The notes beneath the pieces were generated by a model that was given only the letters and a program-made list of their open reading frames with translations, made no database searches and was not told the DNA's origin. Position numbers and translations under genes: made by a program. From Gluconacetobacter asukensis (GTDB lineage: Bacteria > Pseudomonadota > Alphaproteobacteria > Acetobacterales > Acetobacteraceae), in NCBI RefSeq assembly GCF_014174375.1, contig NZ_JABEQE010000001.1, positions 1 to 64,000 on the forward strand: 64,000 nucleotides of DNA. The letters run 5' to 3'. Position 1 is the stretch's first letter; the number at the start of each line of letters is the position of its first letter. Shown here in pieces: positions 25,956 to 34,868 of this stretch.

Positions 25956-27359
25956 TCACACGATATCCGCAAATCCCGGCGACCGCTTATGCTGCAACAC
26001 CGACACGACCCCGCGCAGGGAGTCTTCAAGGCTCGCGGCATCCGGCGCACTCCCCAGCGCAACTCGCGCCCGCTGCGGCGGCTCGCCGCTGATCGTGAAC
26101 ACCGTGCTGGGCACCAGCGCCAGCCCCCGGCGACGGGCATAGGCCACGAAATCCGTGCTGCCCCACCAGTCCGGCAATTTCAGCCAGACATGCGGCCCAT
26201 CGGGATTCATGCAGTGCCCATCTCCCAGAATCCTGCAGGCAATGGACTGGCGCAGCCGAAGCTCGTTCCGGATCGCATGCAGGATCTGCTCCGCCTCCCC
26301 CGTCTGCATCCAGCGCGCGGTCAGCGCACTGAGCAGCCCCGCATTGGTCAGCGCAATCGCCCGGATCGCGGCGGTGACCCGGCGCGTCATGTCCGTGCCC
26401 GGCAACGCCACATAGGCCGTACGCAGGCCTGGGCTGAGCGTCTTGGCCAGCGTGGCAACATAGAAGACGCGCCCATGGTCCAGCGCCGCCAGCGCCGGCG
26501 GAGGGTTGTCCATCAGCAGGCTGTAAGGATCGTCCTCCACCACATGCAGATGATGCAATTGGGCGACGGAGAGGATATCCCGGCGCCGTTGCAGCGACAT
26601 GGTCGCCGTAGTCGGATTGTGGATGGTGGGAATGCAATAAAGCAGCCGCGGATGATGCTGCGCGCAGACCCGGTCGAGTTGCTCCGGCATCATCCCCTCG
26701 ACATCGCTGTCCACCCCCACCAGGATCAGCCCGAACTGCGCGGCGATGGTGCGAATGCCCGGATAGGCGATCCGATCCGTCACGATCACATCGCCGGGTT
26801 GCGTCAGCGTGGTGACGATGGCCGCCAGCGCGCTCTGCGCCCCCGGTGCCACCAGCACCTCATCCACCCGGCGCGGCCCGACCACCGGCGCGATCCATTT
26901 CGCCCCAAGCTGACGTTCCTCCATCGTGCCGCCGGTCACGCGGTACGACATCAGGCTGTTCAGATCCTGCTGCTTCAGCAGCACCGCGATATCGGCCTGG
27001 ATCATCTTCTGCAGCGGCGGGTCCTGCGGTACCGGCGGCAAATTCATGGTCAGGTCGATCACCGCCGGCCCCGTATGCCGCCAGTGGCTTTCCCCCGCGC
27101 CGACGCGGATAAACGTCCCCCGCCCCACCGTGGCGTCGATCAGTCCCCGCCGCCGCGCCTCGGTAAAGGCGCGGGTCACGGTGGTCAGATTGGTGCCCAG
27201 ATACTCCGCGATCGTCCGCTGGGGCGGCAGCCGGTCCCCCTCCCGTAGATCCCCCTTGCGGATGGACAGCGCCAGCGCATCGACCAGCGTGAGATAGATC
27301 GCCCCCGCATTGCGATCGACCCGTTCTTTCCAGTGCGCGAGATAGGACGGGTCAGACAT
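25956..27359 (-). CDS. MocR/GabR-family regulator (GntR HTH plus aminotransferase domain)
   Basis: 467 residues. An N-terminal GntR winged helix (about 12-80: LREGDRLPPQRTIAEYLGTN, TTVTRAFTEARRRGLI) leads through a linker to a class I aminotransferase-like domain. The PLP-binding lysine is Lys306 (ATLAKTLSPGLR), with NPT in the substrate region. Such proteins sense an amine or PLP adduct. I chose ATG 27359; another in-frame ATG at 27398 would place the start close to the ATACAA box. It is transcribed toward nitB and probably controls the Nit1C genes. Confidence 0.9.
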   Translation of the reverse strand: MSDPSYLAHWKERVDRNAGAIYLTLVDALALSIRKGDLREGDRLPPQRTIAEYLGTNLTTVTRAFTEARRRGLIDATVGRGTFIRVGAGESHWRHTGPAVIDLTMNLPPVPQDPPLQKMIQADIAVLLKQQDLNSLMSYRVTGGTMEERQLGAKWIAPVVGPRRVDEVLVAPGAQSALAAIVTTLTQPGDVIVTDRIAYPGIRTIAAQFGLILVGVDSDVEGMMPEQLDRVCAQHHPRLLYCIPTIHNPTTATMSLQRRRDILSVAQLHHLHVVEDDPYSLLMDNPPPALAALDHGRVFYVATLAKTLSPGLRTAYVALPGTDMTRRVTAAIRAIALTNAGLLSALTARWMQTGEAEQILHAIRNELRLRQSIACRILGDGHCMNPDGPHVWLKLPDWWGSTDFVAYARRRGLALVPSTVFTISGEPPQRARVALGSAPDAASLEDSLRGVVSVLQHKRSPGFADIV

Positions 27360-27401
27360 CGGGCGAGCAACTTTCGTATGGAACCAATGGGCAGACATGT
27401 C

Positions 27402-27439
27402 TCCATACAATACCGGCAATCCCTCCGCGACATTGTATG
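27402..27439. promoter_or_regulatory. Putative MocR boxes between the MocR gene and mtnK
   Basis: ATACAA at 27405-27410 (in TCCATACAATA, 27402-27412) and the inverted TTGTAT at 27433-27438 (in ATTGTATG) lie in the 177-base divergent spacer. The same 11-mer occurs upstream of nitB. Autoregulation of MocR, with possible control of mtnK, is inferred. Confidence 0.55.
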
Positions 27440-27536
27440 CATCATGCCACCGCAAGAACCATCGCCGTCCCCCAAGCCGTTTCCGGCCCGGCATGCTACC
27501 CTCCTCCACCGACGACCCGGTTACGAGACACAGAGC

Positions 27537-28787
27537 ATGACCCAACCCGCCTCTCCCGCCGCCTACCGCACACTGGACCCGGCCGGCATCCGCGCCTTTC
27601 TCGCCGCCCAACCCGCCCTTGCGGCGCGCCTGGGCGGCCAGCCGGACGCGTGGCGGGTGCGCGAGGTCAGCGACGGCAACCTCAACAATGTGTTCCTGGT
27701 CGACGGCCCGGCCGGCGGCGTCTGCTTCAAGCAGTCCCTGCCCCATGTCCGGGTCGACCCCAACTGGAAGATGCCGCTGGACCGCACGGCGTTCGAGGCC
27801 GCCTATCTGCGCGCCGTCCGCCCCCATGTCGGCGACCTGACGACCGAATTGCTGCATTTCGACCCCGACCGGTTCGTGCTGGTGGTCGAAAGCCTGGACG
27901 GCCACGTGGTGCTGCGCCACGGGCTCATGCAAGGCGGCGACTGGCCCGACGCGGCCGCCGCCATCGGCCGTTTCGTCGCCCGCGCCACCTTCCCGACCTC
28001 GCCGCTGGCCCTGAAATTCGAGGATGCGTCGACCCTGCTGGCCCCCTTCGCCCGCAACCACACGCTCACCCGCATCACCGTCGACCTGGTGCTGACCGAT
28101 CCCTACCACGCCCACCCGCGCAATCACTGGCTCAGCCCGGAACTGGATGCCACGGTGGCCGCCCTGCGCGCCGATCCGGCGGTGCGCCGACGGGTGGGAC
28201 AGATGCAGACCCGTTTCCTCACCTGCCAGCAGGCCCTGCTGCACGGCGACCTGCACACCGGCTCGGTCATGGTCTCAGGCAGCGACACCCGCGTCATCGA
28301 CGGCGAATTCGCCCTCCCCGGCCCGATCGGCTTCGATTGCGGCCTGTTCATCGGCAACCTGCTGATGCACCTGTTCGCAACCCTCACGCCCGAGGGCCGA
28401 GCCCGGGCGCTCCGCGACATCGACCAATTCTGGACCCATTTCCGGCAGGATTTCATCACCCTCTGGACCAACGCCGTCACACACGGCCAATCCGGCGACG
28501 CCTACGCCGCCCCCCTGTTCCGCGACGATCCCGCATCCCTGCGCCAGGTGCAGACCCAGTTCCTCGACGACATCGAAACCGACACGATCGCCTTCGCCGC
28601 ACTCGAGATCATCCGCCGAATCACCGGCTATGCCCACGTCGCGGACTTCGACCTCATCGCGGACCGCACCGCCCGCGCGGCAAGACAGGAAGCCGCCCTG
28701 CGCCTGGCCCGCGACCTGCTGGCACATCCCGAACGCACGCCCACCATCGCGGCGCTCAACATGATCGCCGGCGATCGCGCCTGCTGA
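27537..28787 (+). CDS. mtnK: S-methyl-5-thioribose kinase
   Basis: 416 residues with the APH-like kinase fold. Motifs are DGNLNNVFLVDGPAGGV (ATP-binding), the catalytic loop LLHGDLHTGSV (His236, Asp238) and VIDGEFALPGPIGFD. It phosphorylates S-methyl-5-thioribose in methionine salvage from methylthioadenosine. Its usual partner mtnA is not adjacent; the neighbours are the MocR regulator (divergent) and an unrelated AT-rich gene. The assignment rests on the motifs and full length. Confidence 0.9.
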   Translation: MTQPASPAAYRTLDPAGIRAFLAAQPALAARLGGQPDAWRVREVSDGNLNNVFLVDGPAGGVCFKQSLPHVRVDPNWKMPLDRTAFEAAYLRAVRPHVGDLTTELLHFDPDRFVLVVESLDGHVVLRHGLMQGGDWPDAAAAIGRFVARATFPTSPLALKFEDASTLLAPFARNHTLTRITVDLVLTDPYHAHPRNHWLSPELDATVAALRADPAVRRRVGQMQTRFLTCQQALLHGDLHTGSVMVSGSDTRVIDGEFALPGPIGFDCGLFIGNLLMHLFATLTPEGRARALRDIDQFWTHFRQDFITLWTNAVTHGQSGDAYAAPLFRDDPASLRQVQTQFLDDIETDTIAFAALEIIRRITGYAHVADFDLIADRTARAARQEAALRLARDLLAHPERTPTIAALNMIAGDRAC

Positions 28788-28828
28788 ATGAAGGCACGCC
28801 CCGAAATGTGCTTCCCGACAGGTCCCGA

Positions 28829-29437
28829 ATGACAACCGGCTTCTCCGCAACGGTCCGCCGCGCCACGCAGATCCTCACGGCACCGAAATCCGACCGGCCT
28901 CTCTTCGGGCAGACATCGACATTGGCGCACAGGCAGCCAAACGCGCGAATAGGCTATTCCCTTGCAATCAGGATGGCTCTTATCGATTTCGTCTTGAGTT
29001 CATTATGCTACGTCCTGTCAGGACAGCCGGTTACCGATCCCCACCCAAATCGACAGATAGATCTCACCGAGTTATTAATCGTATTGTTCGTGGATGTACT
29101 TTTTGTTGCCCCCCTACTTGAAACATCCATATTCCATTTTCTCTATAAACTCATATTCTCCCAACTCGGAAAACTGACGAACAGAACAAGGCTGATATTC
29201 TACATCATTCTGTCGGATCTCATTTTTTTCGTTCTGCATCTCCCCAAGAGGAGCCACGGTATTTTCATCTATCACTCTTTCTACCAGGCCCTTGTCATCG
29301 GACTGGTATCCGGCAGTATTTTCAGCCTCACCTATTACAGATCAGTCAATGAATACCATTTCCGCCCCTACCTCACGACGGCCCTCTGCCACGCTCTCGT
29401 CAACGGACTGCTGGTCATCGGGCTTACTCTTGTCTAG
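28829..29437 (+). CDS. CPBP-like integral membrane protein, AT-rich
   Basis: 202 residues with about four membrane segments. It resembles CPBP/Abi family intramembrane proteases: Glu98 in APLLETSIFHF, His137 in IFFVLHLP and His188/Asn192 in CHALVN stand where the catalytic Glu and metal-type His/Asn motifs are expected. The classic EExxxR is incomplete (one Glu, no Arg), so activity is doubtful. The second half is clearly more AT-rich than neighbouring genes, suggesting recent transfer. An internal start at 28974 would remove the soluble N-terminus. Confidence 0.6.
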   Translation: MTTGFSATVRRATQILTAPKSDRPLFGQTSTLAHRQPNARIGYSLAIRMALIDFVLSSLCYVLSGQPVTDPHPNRQIDLTELLIVLFVDVLFVAPLLETSIFHFLYKLIFSQLGKLTNRTRLIFYIILSDLIFFVLHLPKRSHGIFIYHSFYQALVIGLVSGSIFSLTYYRSVNEYHFRPYLTTALCHALVNGLLVIGLTLV

Positions 29438-29528
29438 GCCCTGCCGTGCCACCCACGGTTTACGGCACGCAAGGGCTGCGCAATAAGGGCGCTCCCGCTC
29501 CGCCCCTCCCTTCGGCATCTGAGGCCCC

Positions 29529-31151
29529 ATGATCCGTCTCGACACTATCAGCAAGCATAACGGCCATCGCGTCATCTTCATCGAGGCCTCGGCGGCGCTG
29601 CAGAAAGGCGAGAAAATCGGGCTGGTCGGCCCGAACGGCGCGGGCAAGACGACGCTGTTCCGGCTGATCACCGGCCAGGAAGAACCCGATGAAGGCCATA
29701 TCCTGACCGATCGCGGGGTCACGGTCGGCTTCTTCAACCAGGATGTGGGCGAGATGTCGGGCCGTAGCGCGGTCGCCGAGGTCATGAACGGGGCCGGCCC
29801 GGTGGCCGAAATCGGGGCGGAACTGGCCGAGCTGGAAACGGCGATGGCCGACCCGGAGCGGTTCGACGAGCTGGACACCATCCTCGAACGGTTCGGCGAG
29901 GTCCAGGCCCGCTTCGAGGAACTGGGCGGCTACGCGCTGGACGGGCGTGCGCGCGAGGTCCTGCACGGGCTGGGCTTCAGCCAGGAAATGATGGACGGCG
30001 ATGTCGGCCGCCTGTCGGGCGGATGGAAGATGCGCGTGGCGCTGGCCCGCATCCTGCTGATGAAGCCGGACGTGATGCTGCTCGACGAACCGAGCAACCA
30101 TCTCGATCTGGAAAGCCTGATCTGGCTGGAGCAGTTCCTGGCCGGCTATGACGGCGCCCTGCTGATGACCTCGCACGATCGCGCCTTCATGAACCGCATC
30201 ATCAACAAGGTGATCGAGATCGACGGCGGCGTCCTGACCAGCTTCTCGGGCGATTACGAATTCTATGAGCAGCAGCGCGCCCTGAACGAAAAGCAGCAGC
30301 AGGCGCAGTTCGACCGCCAGCAGGCGATGCTGGCCAAGGAAGTCGCCTTCATCGAACGCTTCAAGGCCCGCGCCTCCCACGCCGCACAGGTGCAGAGCCG
30401 GGTCAAGAAACTGGACAAGATCGACCGCGTCGAGCCGCCGAAGCGCCGCCAGACGCTCGCCTTCACCTTCCCGCAGGCCCCCCGGTCAGGCGACGCGGTC
30501 GTCAATCTGCGCGGCGTGGACAAGACATATGGCAGCCGGGTGATCTATCAGGATCTCGACCTGCTGATCCGTCGGCAGGAGCGCTGCTGCGTGCTCGGTG
30601 TCAACGGCGCAGGCAAATCGACGCTCTTGAAGCTGGTCACCGGCACCACCGAACCCGATGCCGGCACGGTCACCCTCGGCGGCAGCGTCAAGATGGGCTA
30701 TTTCGCCCAGCACGCCATGGACCTGCTGGACGGCGACCGCACGATCTTCGAAACCCTGAACGACGCCTTTCCCCTCGCCCCCCAGGGCTCGCTCCGGGCG
30801 CTGGCCGGCGGTTTCGGCTTCTCGGGCGATGATGTCGACAAACTCTGCCGCGTGCTCTCCGGCGGCGAAAAGGCCCGTCTGGTCCTGGCCCTGATGCTCT
30901 ACGATCCCCCGAACTTCCTGGTGCTCGACGAACCGACCAACCATCTCGACATCGCGACCAAGGAAATGCTGATCACCGCCCTGGCCGATTATGACGGCAC
31001 CATGCTGTTCGTCTCGCACGACCGTCATTTCCTGGCCGCCCTGTCCAACCGCGTCCTGGAACTGACACCGGAAGGCATCCATCGCTACGACGGCGGCTAT
31101 ACCGAATATGTCGCCCGCACCGGCCGCGAAGCGCCAGGCCTGCATGCCTGA
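29529..31151 (+). CDS. ABC-F family ATPase
   Basis: 540 residues with two ABC domains and no membrane segment. Walker A motifs are GPNGAGKTT (about 36) and GVNGAGKST (about 356), signatures LSGGWKMRVALAR and LSGGEKARLVLAL, Walker B motifs VMLLDEPSNHLD and FLVLDEPTNHLD. The Q-rich linker (ALNEKQQQAQFDRQQ) is the ribosome-contacting P-site motif region. ABC-F proteins act on stalled ribosomes or give antibiotic protection. The C-terminus lacks the Uup coiled-coil domain, so it is closer to the YheS/YbiT groups. Confidence 0.92.
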   Translation: MIRLDTISKHNGHRVIFIEASAALQKGEKIGLVGPNGAGKTTLFRLITGQEEPDEGHILTDRGVTVGFFNQDVGEMSGRSAVAEVMNGAGPVAEIGAELAELETAMADPERFDELDTILERFGEVQARFEELGGYALDGRAREVLHGLGFSQEMMDGDVGRLSGGWKMRVALARILLMKPDVMLLDEPSNHLDLESLIWLEQFLAGYDGALLMTSHDRAFMNRIINKVIEIDGGVLTSFSGDYEFYEQQRALNEKQQQAQFDRQQAMLAKEVAFIERFKARASHAAQVQSRVKKLDKIDRVEPPKRRQTLAFTFPQAPRSGDAVVNLRGVDKTYGSRVIYQDLDLLIRRQERCCVLGVNGAGKSTLLKLVTGTTEPDAGTVTLGGSVKMGYFAQHAMDLLDGDRTIFETLNDAFPLAPQGSLRALAGGFGFSGDDVDKLCRVLSGGEKARLVLALMLYDPPNFLVLDEPTNHLDIATKEMLITALADYDGTMLFVSHDRHFLAALSNRVLELTPEGIHRYDGGYTEYVARTGREAPGLHA

Positions 31152-31190
31152 CGCTTTACCCACAGGCGAATGACAGCCACAGACCGGCTA

Positions 31191-33578
31191 TCAGAACTCC
31201 GCCGACAAGGTGAAGTGGTAGACGCGCGGCAGGCCCGCATACAGGGTTGATGCCGCGCCCGATGTGCCACTCGGCGCACCCGTATAAACCGATGCCCAAT
31301 ACCGTTCGTTGGTCACATTGCTGACGCCGAAACGCGCGACCCACGGAAACCGGGCGACATGGAAGGCATAACGTGTGCCCAGTTCCAGCGTCGTGTACGA
31401 TCCGGTATGCAGCGTGTTGGTCACGTTGGCCGCGCGGTTACCCATATAATGGATACCGGCATTGAAGGCCCAGCCCGACGCGAAGGCGCCCAATGAAGCC
31501 GGCAGGCGGTAATCCAGCAACAGACTGGCCTGCAACGGCGCCGCGCCCACAATCTCCTTGTCATTATAGGCGGCGGTCCTGCTGTCGACCAGTTCCGCAT
31601 CCAGCCAGGTCATGCCGGCAAGAACCGAGAGGTTCGGCAGCACTTCACCCGAAACCTGGGCTTCCACCCCATAATTGCGCTGCGTTCCGCCATATGTGTA
31701 GGTCTGGCACGTCGTGCCGCCTGCGCAGGAACCATTCGCCGCCGCAACATACATCGCATAAGGCGAGGTCATACGGAAACCAGCGACGTTGAGCTGCATT
31801 TTCTGATAACGCAGTTTATAGCCGACTTCATACTCTTCCGAATGCGCAATCGGCAATGCGATGTTGGTATTGGTATAATATTGGCTGTTCGGCGTCACCG
31901 GCCCCGCTTCAACCGACCGTCCATAGGTAAAATAGAAGGTCTGGTTATCGGTCGGTTTATACATCAGGCTGGTGGTCGGGCTGAAAGCCGCATCGGCCGA
32001 AAAGGTCTTTTTCAGCGCACTGGTTGCATTCAGCGCCCCCGCCTGATCGATCCAGCTCCAGGCCAGCGTACCCATGATCGACCAATGTCTGTTGATCGTC
32101 AGCGTATCGCCCACGATAAAGGACTGGCTGGTAATGGTGCTGGATTTGTAACGCCCCTGATAATAAGGCTGCGTGCCATTCGTGGGCGCGGCACCATACA
32201 TATTGTATGTTCCCAGGCTCTGCGCAGGCGTTACCGCACTTGTCGGGTTATAATTTCCCATCATGTAGCCGTTGGTGCCGATGACCAGATCATGCCGGAT
32301 CGGCCCGGTATAAACACGGCCATTGAAATACGCCATGTTGCTCCCGACGCGGAAATCGTTTGCCGTCGTCGTTGCAGTGGCCTTCGAAGAATAGAACCCA
32401 TCCGTTCCATCAGTCGCGGTCAGCGTATCGCTGATACCAAAGGACTGCCGCATGGCGTCCTGGTAGAGGCCGCCCAGCGTAAAGCTCCAATCCTCGTTGA
32501 TCTGGTGCCTGACCTTGGCGAGGAACGTATTGGTCTCCATGTTATAGCCGCTCCAGTCAGGAGCCAGCCGCTTGCCCAGATCCGGTGCCTCGGGCAACTG
32601 CCCGCCAATGCCGGTGGGGTTGGCGGCGGTGCCGGCAGGAATCCCGAACCCCGGTGCCAGGCCGCGCGCGGCGTAGGTATAATGGCTGGCGTCAATTTCG
32701 ATAACCGTCCTGTCGTCCAGGTGGATATCGAAATCGGCGCTGACCATTTCGCGCCGTATCCAGCTTCCCGGTGCGTAGGCCGTGCCATCGGCATGCAGCA
32801 TGTTCAGGCGGTAGCCAAACCAGCCATTCCTGCCGACACGACCGGAGATATCGCCATTGACGATGGGCGTGCCGATGGAATCCACACCGACCGAAAGCCG
32901 TTCGGTCCGCCGGTCGGTCGGGCGCTTGAGTGTATATTCAAAAACGCCGGCCGGATTTTCCGGCCCATACATCGCCCCGGCCAGACCGTTGAGCACCTGC
33001 AGGTTATCGACCCATTCAGCCGGATAAGGGGTGGTGGACACCACATTCAGCCCGTCAAGGCGGGAATTGGCGACCACATCGGCCTCGAACCCGCGCGACT
33101 GCGGGCGGGACGTATTGGGGTCGCCCCGGATTTCCAGCTGAACCGAGGGCAGATACTGCGCCATGTCATTGATGTTGCGGATCTGCTGATTGACCACAAC
33201 GTCATGCGGAACACCCATGATGGAATAAGGCGTATCCAGCGTGTCCCGATTGCCCAGCGGCCCGAGATAGACGCTCTTGTTCATATATTTGGCGGCCGTG
33301 CCGTCCGCCGCATGATGACCATGAACGGTCACGGTTTCGCCGTTGGAACCGTCCAATATCCCCGCAATCGGGGCTGTGGTGGCCGATGTTCCGGCAGGCG
33401 ACGTTTTGGCGGCCCGTGTTCCGGCAGCCGGCGTCCTGGCGGGGGGCGTTTTTACGGCGGTCTGGCTGCCAGTCCTGCCCTGCTGTGTGGAGGCAGGCGG
33501 TGCGGCCAGCGCCGAAGTGGCCAGCAGAGAGGCGCCAAACGTGCCGGCGATGAACAGGGCATGAAAACGATGAGGCAT
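31191..33578 (-). CDS. TonB-dependent siderophore receptor
   Basis: 795 residues. A signal peptide (1-26) leads to a low-complexity Ala/Thr/Pro/Lys linker (about 27-75, repeats such as TPAAGTRAAKTSPAGT), then ETVTVHG, a plug domain (IMGVPHDVVVNQQIRNINDMAQYLPS and PQSRGFEADVVANSRLDG) and a 22-strand barrel ending with a terminal Phe (LSAEF). LNGLAGAMYGPENPAGVFEYTLKRP is typical of FpvA/FhuE-type receptors. It should import a ferric siderophore with TonB-ExbBD. No N-terminal signalling domain is seen. A palindrome lies about 85 bases upstream. Confidence 0.9.
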   Translation of the reverse strand: MPHRFHALFIAGTFGASLLATSALAAPPASTQQGRTGSQTAVKTPPARTPAAGTRAAKTSPAGTSATTAPIAGILDGSNGETVTVHGHHAADGTAAKYMNKSVYLGPLGNRDTLDTPYSIMGVPHDVVVNQQIRNINDMAQYLPSVQLEIRGDPNTSRPQSRGFEADVVANSRLDGLNVVSTTPYPAEWVDNLQVLNGLAGAMYGPENPAGVFEYTLKRPTDRRTERLSVGVDSIGTPIVNGDISGRVGRNGWFGYRLNMLHADGTAYAPGSWIRREMVSADFDIHLDDRTVIEIDASHYTYAARGLAPGFGIPAGTAANPTGIGGQLPEAPDLGKRLAPDWSGYNMETNTFLAKVRHQINEDWSFTLGGLYQDAMRQSFGISDTLTATDGTDGFYSSKATATTTANDFRVGSNMAYFNGRVYTGPIRHDLVIGTNGYMMGNYNPTSAVTPAQSLGTYNMYGAAPTNGTQPYYQGRYKSSTITSQSFIVGDTLTINRHWSIMGTLAWSWIDQAGALNATSALKKTFSADAAFSPTTSLMYKPTDNQTFYFTYGRSVEAGPVTPNSQYYTNTNIALPIAHSEEYEVGYKLRYQKMQLNVAGFRMTSPYAMYVAAANGSCAGGTTCQTYTYGGTQRNYGVEAQVSGEVLPNLSVLAGMTWLDAELVDSRTAAYNDKEIVGAAPLQASLLLDYRLPASLGAFASGWAFNAGIHYMGNRAANVTNTLHTGSYTTLELGTRYAFHVARFPWVARFGVSNVTNERYWASVYTGAPSGTSGAASTLYAGLPRVYHFTLSAEF

Positions 33579-33660
33579 GGATCTGGCGCATCCGGACTAT
33601 GAACAAAGAACGTGAGACGCGTCTTTTTTGCCCGCCCTGAGATGGGGCTGTCTATATATC

Positions 33661-33684
33661 CCCATACATAGATCTGTATATGGG
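33661..33684. promoter_or_regulatory. Palindrome upstream of the TonB-dependent receptor
   Basis: A 24-base dyad centred on AGATCT: CCCATA at 33661-33666 and TATGGG at 33679-33684, with 20 of 24 positions symmetric. It lies 83-106 bases upstream of the receptor start in an AT-rich stretch with TATATA, a good promoter setting. It does not look like a Fur box, so another repressor or activator is suspected. Confidence 0.5.
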
Positions 33685-33879
33685 TGAATATAATCACAGA
33701 CTGTTGCCGGAATAATACAGTTCCGGCGAAGCCCAGATAATTGGCGGAAAACATGATGCTGGAAGAATGCCCGTGGCGCTCATCCACCCAGGTGACCTTT
33801 CAGCGGATCAGGGACGAAAGGACAGACATAGCCATCCCCCTCTGGTTTCCACGCTTGCCGTAATCCTCTCACCACAGGC

Positions 33880-34767
33880 ATGATCACTCTCATGCGCCGT
33901 TTCCTGCCGATCCTCGCCCTGCTCCTGCCCACTGCGGCGGCGGCGGCCCCAAGCCCCAGCCCCTCCGAGATCGTGGCCCACGCGCCCAACACCGCCTGGG
34001 CCGACGTGCCACCGGACCGGCTGCTGGTCATGACGCTGGCCGACGGCGCGCAGGTCGCGATCGAACTCGCCCCCCAATTCGCACCAATCCACACCGGCAA
34101 TATCGTGCATCTGGCACGCGCGCATTGGTGGAACGGTGGCGCGATCGTCCGCGTGCAGGACAATTACGTCGTGCAATGGGCCCCGCGCGACGAAAAGGCC
34201 AAGCCACCCGCGGGCTTTGTCGCCCATCCACCAGCGGAATATGATCGCGCGCGTCAGGATATTGCCATTCGTCCCCTGGGCTTTTCCGATCCCTACGCGC
34301 CATCGGCCGGGTTCTCGTCAGGATGGCCCGTCGCCGTGGATGGCGACCGGGTCTGGCTCCCCCACTGTTACGGCATGGTCGGCGTCGGGCGCGACATGCC
34401 CCCCGATACCGGCGACGGGCAGGAACTTTACGCCGTCAACAGCGAGGCCCCCCGCCAGCTCGACCGCAATCTCGCCATCGTGGGGCGGGTTCTCACCGGC
34501 ATGGAGCATCTCGGCGCATTGCCGCGCGGCACGGCCGCCCTGGGCTTTTACGCCAGCAAGGCCCAGAACGTCGCGATCCGGAGCATCTCGCTCGCCGCCG
34601 ACCTGCCCAGCGCCAAGCAGCCGCATCTTCAGGTCATGCGCACCGACAGCCCCACATTCACGGATTACCTGAACGCCCGCGCCAACCGTACGGACCCGTT
34701 CTTCGTCCGCCCAGCCCATGGCGTCGCGCTGTGCAATGTGCCGGTGCCTGTGCGGCTGAAACCGTAA
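33880..34767 (+). CDS. Cyclophilin-type peptidyl-prolyl isomerase, exported
   Basis: 295 residues with a signal peptide (about 1-22, ending AAAA-PSPS). The following domain has the cyclophilin beginning LVMTLADGAQVAIELAPQFAPIHTGNIVHLARAHWWNGGAIVRVQDNYVVQWA, here given only as a run of residues 44-96, and a late GMVGVGRD and NLAIVGRVLTGMEHL. The Arg of the active site is in IVRVQ. It probably assists protein folding in the periplasm. An alternative start 12 bases on is possible. Confidence 0.85.
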   Translation: MITLMRRFLPILALLLPTAAAAAPSPSPSEIVAHAPNTAWADVPPDRLLVMTLADGAQVAIELAPQFAPIHTGNIVHLARAHWWNGGAIVRVQDNYVVQWAPRDEKAKPPAGFVAHPPAEYDRARQDIAIRPLGFSDPYAPSAGFSSGWPVAVDGDRVWLPHCYGMVGVGRDMPPDTGDGQELYAVNSEAPRQLDRNLAIVGRVLTGMEHLGALPRGTAALGFYASKAQNVAIRSISLAADLPSAKQPHLQVMRTDSPTFTDYLNARANRTDPFFVRPAHGVALCNVPVPVRLKP

Positions 34768-34776
34768 AGTCGCGCT

Positions 34777-34797
34777 GTTCTTTTTTGAAAAAAGAAC
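34777..34797 (+). terminator. Palindromic terminator after the isomerase gene
   Basis: GTTCTTTTTT and AAAAAAGAAC form a perfect 10-bp stem around a central base, nine bases after the stop. The stem is AT-rich, so it probably works together with the larger hairpin behind it. Confidence 0.5.
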
Positions 34798-34810
34798 CAA
34801 AAAACCTTTA

Positions 34811-34857
34811 TTCGTTCAGGGACCTTGTGCTGGGGACACGAGATTTCCCTGAACGAA
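34811..34857 (-). terminator. Long stem-loop terminator of the aminotransferase operon
   Basis: TTCGTTCAGGGA (34811-34822) pairs perfectly with TCCCTGAACGAA (34846-34857); a second inner helix CTTGTG/CACGAG sits in the loop. Read on the minus strand it lies 11 bases after the aminotransferase stop and is followed by AATAAAGGTTTTTT. It may serve both converging transcripts. Confidence 0.7.
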
Positions 34858-34868
34858 CAAATCTTCCA

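Noticed and set aside
27437-29437. A 666-codon plus-strand frame
   Set aside because: Most of it is an Arg/Pro/His-rich shadow of mtnK in another frame; only the part from 28829 is a real gene.
33612-33632. AGACGCGTCT palindrome followed by six T
   Set aside because: It looks like a terminator on the plus strand but no plus-strand transcript is expected to end there; the stem is only five base pairs.
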